NCBI GenBank assembly: GCA_016201275.1
Contig: JACQDB010000090.1
Coordinates: 1-64,000, forward strand
Length of the DNA stretch: 64,000 nucleotides
Direction: 5' to 3'
Origin: Acidobacteriota bacterium
GTDB taxonomy: Bacteria > Acidobacteriota > Blastocatellia > UBA7656
Made by a program: the position numbers and the translations under genes. Numbering within the stretch: the first letter of the stretch is position 1; each line of letters starts with the position of its first letter. A model generated the notes under the pieces. It was not told where the DNA came from. It saw only the letters and a list, made by a program, of their open reading frames with translations, and ran no database searches. Shown here one piece after another: positions 59,257 through 64,000 of the stretch.

Positions 59257-60240
59257 ATGTCCACACCTCTTGAAGAATCGCATTTCCATAGCTCCGAAGA
59301 AGCGCCCTCGCGTTGTTGCATTTGCGATGGGAAGGTGATCAGTTTTTCGCCGTTTGCCAATGCCTCTACGGTGATCCATTGTCAAAACTGTCACACCGAA
59401 TCCATCCGACCGCTGCCGACGCCAGCGCAACTCGACGACTATTATGCCAATTATGTGGCGACCAAAACATCTGAAGAACAACTACAGTTTTTAATCTCTT
59501 TATCCATCAAAGCGTTGCGTTTTTATCTCCAGAAAACCGCTTTGTCCGAAGTTTCGCCGCCGCAGATACGTTTTCTGGAAATCGGCTTTGGCAATGGCGC
59601 GGGGCTGTTTGCCGGAGCGAAGTTGGGATGGCAAAGTTATGGCATTGACCTTGATCCGGTGTGTGTCGCCAACGCCAAAGTTTTTGCCAACAAGCATTCG
59701 CTGGAGGCCCAATGCTTGCACGGCGAAGTCGCCAGTCTGGTCAATCTGGAAACTCCGTTTGACTTGGTTAAGGCGTCTCAAGTTCTGGAACACGTTTTGA
59801 ACCCTGTAGAATTTTTATCCGCCATCGCACGCGCTCAACCAACGGGCGGCTATTTAATTATTGAAAGCCCCAACAATCAAGCGGCCTTTTGGCGACTCAA
59901 AAACCGCGTCCGCCAGCGCTTTGATCGAGCCAATTATTACAACTCCTTAAAATTGCAAGAGCATCTTTGGGGATACACGCGCAAAGGTTTGCCCTTGCTG
60001 TTGGAAAAGGCTGGCTATCGCACTCTCTTCGTGCGCGATTATGCGGCAGGAAATGCGATTTTCGAGCCGCAATCGGTGCTGTGGTATGCGACCTTGCGGA
60101 GTGGCATTCGCGCCGCCTGGAAGCACAGAGCCTTGCAACCGCTGCTCTATCCCAGCGTGCGGGCGTTTGATGCGCTGGCCTCGCGGCTGTTGCATCAAGG
60201 CACTGGCCTGGCCGCTTTATGTCAAAAAGTAGAAGCCTGA
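59257..60240 (+). CDS. SAM-dependent methyltransferase with N-terminal zinc ribbon
   Basis: The 327-residue protein has a four-Cys N-terminal site (CCICDGKVISF to CQNCHTES, about 21-48), then a short PLPTPAQLDDYYANY segment, and a class I methyltransferase domain with FLEIGFGNGAGLFAGAKLGW binding SAM and FDLVKASQVLEHVLNPVEFL. Such enzymes methylate sugars in exopolysaccharide clusters. No signal peptide is present. It is 11 bases after the glycosyltransferase gene. Confidence 0.88.
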   Translation: MSTPLEESHFHSSEEAPSRCCICDGKVISFSPFANASTVIHCQNCHTESIRPLPTPAQLDDYYANYVATKTSEEQLQFLISLSIKALRFYLQKTALSEVSPPQIRFLEIGFGNGAGLFAGAKLGWQSYGIDLDPVCVANAKVFANKHSLEAQCLHGEVASLVNLETPFDLVKASQVLEHVLNPVEFLSAIARAQPTGGYLIIESPNNQAAFWRLKNRVRQRFDRANYYNSLKLQEHLWGYTRKGLPLLLEKAGYRTLFVRDYAAGNAIFEPQSVLWYATLRSGIRAAWKHRALQPLLYPSVRAFDALASRLLHQGTGLAALCQKVEA

Positions 60241-60383
60241 TGGCGTAAGCGAAAAGCGCTGGCCTGAAATTTTTACCGCGCCGAAAGAGTGATGCCGCAG
60301 CAGACGCGTACCAAATAAAGAACGGCGACCGTTGCGCCAGAACTTCTGAATGCTGATGGCACGGCGGCAGTGTTTCCTACTCG

Positions 60384-61547
60384 ATGAAAATTCTTTTTTG
60401 TAGCCCGACCCAATTGAGCAAAGAGTTAGGCGCAGCAAAAGTGACGCTGGAACTAGCCGAAGAGATGGCGCGACTTGGCTGGCAATGCGAGTTCCTCTCG
60501 CCAACGGATTGTGCGCCCCAGACGGAACGCCACGAAAACAGTCGTTATCAGCGCTACCTGCGCGAGCAATTGCAAAAGCTTGCAGGGGAATTTGAGGTAG
60601 TCGAATACGACCACAGTCAACTGCCTTTTCCGCGCCGCGACTTTCCGGCGGCACCGCTTTTCGTCGCCCGCTCGGTTTTGTTAGCGCATCATTTTGCCAA
60701 CATCGCCATCCCGCACGACACCAGTATGAAGTCCAAATTTCATCAGCTTCTGCAAGGGCGACAGCAAGCTACACAGCGCCAGCAAGACCTGGCAGACGCG
60801 CACCGCACCGTAAGCGAAGCCGACCTTGTCAATGTCTTGAATGAAGACGATCAGGTGGAACTGGTGCGCTGTGGCATTCCGAAAGAAAAAATTGTGGTGC
60901 TACCCGGCGGCATCAGTCCAAATCGTAGAGCCTTGTTCGATGGCATCTCCAGTGAACTGCCGCCAGCCCCTGTCGTCGCGTTTATCGGCACCTTTGACAC
61001 TCGCAAAGGCGCAACCGATTTTCCGACTCTCGTACAAAGGATTTGCGCCGCCATTCCCAACGTCGGCTTTCGCTTGCTGGGAACCTACAAGGACGTGGCC
61101 ACCGTGCGCGCAGCATTTCCGAAACCTTTACGCCAGCGCCTCGACGTGGTGTCGCAATACCACCCGGACGAGTTGCCGGAACTGCTGGCTCCTTGTTCCG
61201 TGGGCCTTTTCCCTTCCTACATAGAAGGCTTTGGGTTGGGCGTTTTGGAAATGTTGGCCGCTTCAATCCCGGTCATCGCTTATCACACCCCCGGACCGCC
61301 GATGATGTTGCCAGCGCAATATCTGGTGCAGCGCGGCGATACCACCGCCATGAGCGACAAAGTGATTCAACTGTTACAAGACCGTGGGCAGTTGCAGTTG
61401 GCGCGGCGTTGGGCGAAACAGCGCTCGCAGGAATTTTGCTGGCAACGCATTGCCACACAGACCAGTGAAATCTACACGACCAGATGGCTGCAAAAAAATG
61501 TAGCCAACGGCAATCGCCAAACGACCTCGGAGTTCCTTGCCAAATGA
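60384..61547 (+). CDS. Glycosyltransferase family 4
   Basis: This GT-B enzyme of 387 residues has an N-terminal lobe starting KILFCSPTQLSKELGAAKV, a middle linker and a C-terminal lobe with VAFIGTFDTRKGATDFPTLV. The donor-binding loop EGFGLGVLEMLAASIPVIAY has the expected Glu positions. It is the second such enzyme in the cluster. The 143-base gap upstream may hold a small promoter. The next gene overlaps its stop by four bases, so they are translationally coupled. Confidence 0.9.
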   Translation: MKILFCSPTQLSKELGAAKVTLELAEEMARLGWQCEFLSPTDCAPQTERHENSRYQRYLREQLQKLAGEFEVVEYDHSQLPFPRRDFPAAPLFVARSVLLAHHFANIAIPHDTSMKSKFHQLLQGRQQATQRQQDLADAHRTVSEADLVNVLNEDDQVELVRCGIPKEKIVVLPGGISPNRRALFDGISSELPPAPVVAFIGTFDTRKGATDFPTLVQRICAAIPNVGFRLLGTYKDVATVRAAFPKPLRQRLDVVSQYHPDELPELLAPCSVGLFPSYIEGFGLGVLEMLAASIPVIAYHTPGPPMMLPAQYLVQRGDTTAMSDKVIQLLQDRGQLQLARRWAKQRSQEFCWQRIATQTSEIYTTRWLQKNVANGNRQTTSEFLAK

Positions 61548-62266
61548 CTTATCAATTTCGAGAGGCCACCCAGCCTTCCTATGAAACTGCGAAACGAATT
61601 GTCCCTGTGCTACTGAATTTGCTTGGCCTGCCGCAATCCGTCGTTGACCTGGGCGGCGGCGGCGGCGGCTGGTGCAAGGCCTTTAAGGAGAGCGGCGTAA
61701 AACGAATTCACTGCATTGATCACGTTTCCGTTCAGGCCAACGATTTACTGATTGATGAGGAAGAATTCATCCCCTGCAATTTCGAGGTCGAGACGCCCAC
61801 CCTTATCAAAGCGGAGTTGGCGATGAGCATCGAATTCGCCGAGCATATCAGCCGGAAACGCAGCGAAGCGATTGTCGAGTTTTTGACCGCTTCCGCGCCC
61901 ATCGTGCTATTTTCAGCCGCCATCCCGCGACAGGGAGGAGTCGGCCACATCAATGAACAGTGGCCGATTTTCTGGCGAAATCTTTTCGCCCAGAAACACT
62001 ACCAGATGGTTGATGCGATCCGACCGCAAATTCTCTTCGACACAGAGATTTTGCCTTGGGTTCGTCAAAACCTTTTCCTGTTTGTTGAGCAAGCCCAATT
62101 GGAAACGCTACCGGCTCTCAAGCATTGTCCGCCCTTTCTGCCCAATGAATTTGAACTGGTCGAGACCGGCATTTTATCAAGACCTTTAGGATTGCGCGAA
62201 ATCCTGTTGGAGTTACCCCGTGCGCTGACCCGCGCACTTTCCAGACGCTTTCCTCTCGATTCATGA
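61544..62266 (+). CDS. Class I methyltransferase-like protein
   Basis: The 240-residue product has the SAM-binding opening SVVDLGGGGGGWCKAFKESG, then an acidic segment GVKRIHCIDHVSV and a LAMSIEFAEHISRKRSEAIV region. The long Gly run is normal for such a loop. The sequence beyond, with AAIPRQGGVGHINEQWPIFW, resembles methyltransferases seen beside glycosyltransferase genes. Start 61544 is fixed by the ATGA overlap with the previous stop. The upstream frame to 61484 is inside that gene. The substrate is unknown. Confidence 0.85.
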   Translation: MTYQFREATQPSYETAKRIVPVLLNLLGLPQSVVDLGGGGGGWCKAFKESGVKRIHCIDHVSVQANDLLIDEEEFIPCNFEVETPTLIKAELAMSIEFAEHISRKRSEAIVEFLTASAPIVLFSAAIPRQGGVGHINEQWPIFWRNLFAQKHYQMVDAIRPQILFDTEILPWVRQNLFLFVEQAQLETLPALKHCPPFLPNEFELVETGILSRPLGLREILLELPRALTRALSRRFPLDS

Positions 62267-63249
62267 TTCCAAAAATTGTTGTCGTCACTCCGGTTAAAAA
62301 TGAGGCGTGGATACTGGAGCGATTCTTATCCGTGACCAGTCAGTTCGCCGACCTGATCTTGATCGCCGACCAAGGATCAACCGATGAAAGCGTTGCCCTG
62401 TGTCAGCGCTTTCCCAAAGCAACCGTGATCGAAAATCCCTCAGAAAAATACGATGAAGCCAGTCGGCAACAGTTGCTCATTAACCAAGCGCGAGACCGGG
62501 TTCCGGAACCCAAAATCATTCTCGCTTTGGATGCCGATGAAATCTTGGCCGCGAATGCCCTCACGACTTCCAGTTGGCAGGAGATGTTGCGCGCCAAGCC
62601 CGGCACAGTGCTGTGTTTTGAGAAGCCCGATTTGTATCTGACAACCGCGCAATGCATTCGCTACGCCAGGCCCTGGCCGCTCGGTTATGTGGATGATGGT
62701 GCCGCGCATCATCCCAGCAAAGTCCACAGCATCAGAATTCCAACGCCAGAGACCGCGCCCAAGCTGCACGTAAAAGAGGTGCAGATTCTGCACTACGCTC
62801 TGGTGCGTCTGGAAGCGCAACATTCCAAGCGACGGATGTATTGTGTCCTCGAGCATATTCTTCGCACCGCTCCGGTTTGGCGACGCCGACTGGGATACCG
62901 CTACCAGATGGATTGGCCTAGCCTGGGCAAACTGGAAGCCTCGCCGCACGAATGGTTCGCGCACTGGGAGCAGCTTGGCATTGATATGCACACGATTCAA
63001 ACCGAGCGCTATTACTGGCAGGACTATGAAGTGCTGCGGCACTTTTTCCAATATGGAGTCCGGCGATTTTGGGTGGATAATATTTGGGATTTCGATTGGG
63101 AGCAATGCCGGAGGTACGCTCAAGCTATAGGGATTTCCGAAATTCCCCCAACTAAAATTTCGCCGCCACCGCGATGGCTTACCGCCTGCCTGCCGCTTCT
63201 GGATCAAGCCTTGCTGATGCTGAACGCGATTCGGCGTCGTTTCAAATAA
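62263..63249 (+). CDS. Glycosyltransferase family 2
   Basis: The 328-residue GT-A enzyme opens with IVVVTPVKNEAWILERFLSV, followed by DLILIADQGSTDESV, and the metal-binding LALDADEIL (Asp-x-Asp). The later part is helical, with a basic and aromatic stretch (YRYQMDWPSLGKLEASPHEW). It likely adds a sugar to a growing chain. Its start overlaps the preceding stop by four bases. Confidence 0.9.
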   Translation: MIPKIVVVTPVKNEAWILERFLSVTSQFADLILIADQGSTDESVALCQRFPKATVIENPSEKYDEASRQQLLINQARDRVPEPKIILALDADEILAANALTTSSWQEMLRAKPGTVLCFEKPDLYLTTAQCIRYARPWPLGYVDDGAAHHPSKVHSIRIPTPETAPKLHVKEVQILHYALVRLEAQHSKRRMYCVLEHILRTAPVWRRRLGYRYQMDWPSLGKLEASPHEWFAHWEQLGIDMHTIQTERYYWQDYEVLRHFFQYGVRRFWVDNIWDFDWEQCRRYAQAIGISEIPPTKISPPPRWLTACLPLLDQALLMLNAIRRRFK

Positions 63250-63253
63250 TCAA

Positions 63254-64000
63254 ATGCAACTACAAACTCGACTCAAAAATTCGGTACGACTGCTGCAACG
63301 CTCCCGCTTTCATTATTACCGCATGGCGAATCTGCAAGCGCCGTTCTGGCTCGCGGTCAATGGGCAGACCTGTCGCATTGCGGCGGGCGAGAATCCCGGC
63401 GCGAGCAGTTGTTATGCCGAAGTCGTCATCGAAGATTGCTATGACATCTTCGCCTATGCCAAACGCGCCAAGCCGAAAGTCATCGTGGACATCGGAGCCA
63501 ATTTGGGCGTCTTCAGTAAACTCTGTTCGCTGCTGTTTCCCGAGGCGGATATTTACGCTTATGAACCGAATCCAACGGCGCTCGAATGGCTCAATAAAAA
63601 TGCCGAAGGCACACGCATACAGGTGTTCTCTGGCGCGGTCGGGCAAAATTCTGGCGTGGTGAATCTTGATACCGCCTGCGATTCGACCATCGGGCGCGTC
63701 ACCGAGGACGGCGACCTGCGGGTGCAATGCCTTGCGGCTGCCGAAGTCGCCGCAGGCCGTCCAATAGATTTTCTCAAGATGGATTGCGAAGGCTCGGAAT
63801 GGTCTATTCTGCAAGACCCGACCTTACTGGAACGCACGCAAGAGTGCGGACTGGAATATCATCTGCACGACGGTCACACGCTGGCAGAACTCCAAGGCTT
63901 AGTGGAACAAGCCGGTCATCGCGTGCAGGGAGTAGCCAATATCAAAGAGGAAGGCAAATACGGAGTGCTGCGTTCGATGCGGCAATCAAGCGCTGCGCGC
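63254..64000 (+). CDS. FkbM-family methyltransferase, cut by the window edge
   Basis: From the ATG at 63254, 249 codons run open to the end of the window. The FkbM fold is clear: VIVDIGANLGVFSKLCSLLF binds SAM, then IYAYEPNPTALEWLNKNA, and later FLKMDCEGSEWSIL. These enzymes O-methylate sugars and are common at the end of exopolysaccharide clusters. It starts 4 bases after the glycosyltransferase stop. A few residues may be missing at the C-terminus. Confidence 0.88.
   Translation, partial: MQLQTRLKNSVRLLQRSRFHYYRMANLQAPFWLAVNGQTCRIAAGENPGASSCYAEVVIEDCYDIFAYAKRAKPKVIVDIGANLGVFSKLCSLLFPEADIYAYEPNPTALEWLNKNAEGTRIQVFSGAVGQNSGVVNLDTACDSTIGRVTEDGDLRVQCLAAAEVAAGRPIDFLKMDCEGSEWSILQDPTLLERTQECGLEYHLHDGHTLAELQGLVEQAGHRVQGVANIKEEGKYGVLRSMRQSSAAR

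Noticed and set aside
49891-64000. Exosortase/PEP-CTERM system in the exopolysaccharide cluster
   Set aside because: No exosortase gene or PEP-CTERM tail was found. The PqqD and HPr-kinase-like genes alone do not prove it.

Overview
The window reads like a chromosomal segment of an Acidobacteriota bacterium, probably Blastocatellia-like. This is an inference from the gene families: a carboxypeptidase-regulatory-domain (Oar-like) TonB receptor, a sortilin/BNR exo-repeat protein, a coenzyme F420 operon and a PqqD/HPr-kinase-like cassette next to an exopolysaccharide locus. I cannot run a taxonomic search. No rRNA, tRNA or CRISPR array was seen.

Layout. 1-5 kb: edge of an IS3-type transposase gene, an NtrC-type regulator, a secreted coiled-coil protein, an LpxL-like acyltransferase, a cupin and a 40-residue Lys/Ala-rich histone-like protein. 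5-12 kb: palindromic repeats, a deoxyribose-phosphate aldolase with an odd N-terminal extension, the TonB receptor and two secreted-protein loci, one of which is a broken subtilase remnant. 12.5-17.4 kb: coenzyme F420 genes (npdG, a small conserved gene, cofD, cofC, cofE) divergent from a luciferase-like F420 oxidoreductase. 17.5-34 kb: housekeeping and signalling genes (SMR transporter, FHA and PP2C proteins, HAD phosphatase, 6-phosphogluconolactonase, DNA polymerase I, CDP-alcohol transferase, GtrA, HtrA-like protease, RuvX-MltG) plus an S41 homologue that appears to lack both catalytic residues.

34.2-42.8 kb is an accessory island: a small element with terminal inverted repeats between 10-bp direct repeats, a candidate small RNA, then two very large co-directional genes. 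The first is an uncharacterised 1013-residue protein and the second a 1627-residue helicase with a C-terminal DUF1998/MZB region. The pair has the architecture of a Druantia type III (DruH-DruE) anti-phage system.

46.8-64 kb: an HPr-kinase-like protein, a PqqD-domain protein ending in a Tat-like hydrophobic segment and a six-cysteine knottin-like tail, and a nucleotidyltransferase. They sit just upstream of an exopolysaccharide cluster: TPR protein, O-antigen ligase, Wza-like exporter, Wzc-like tyrosine autokinase, flippase, three glycosyltransferases and three methyltransferases, the last cut by the window edge. The knottin-tailed PqqD protein is the most novel-looking coding feature.

A second theme is the density of intergenic hairpin and cruciform elements of several families. 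One family (core TGAAAGTGGCTACAGGAGCC) occurs in two intergenic places and also inside the helicase coding sequence.
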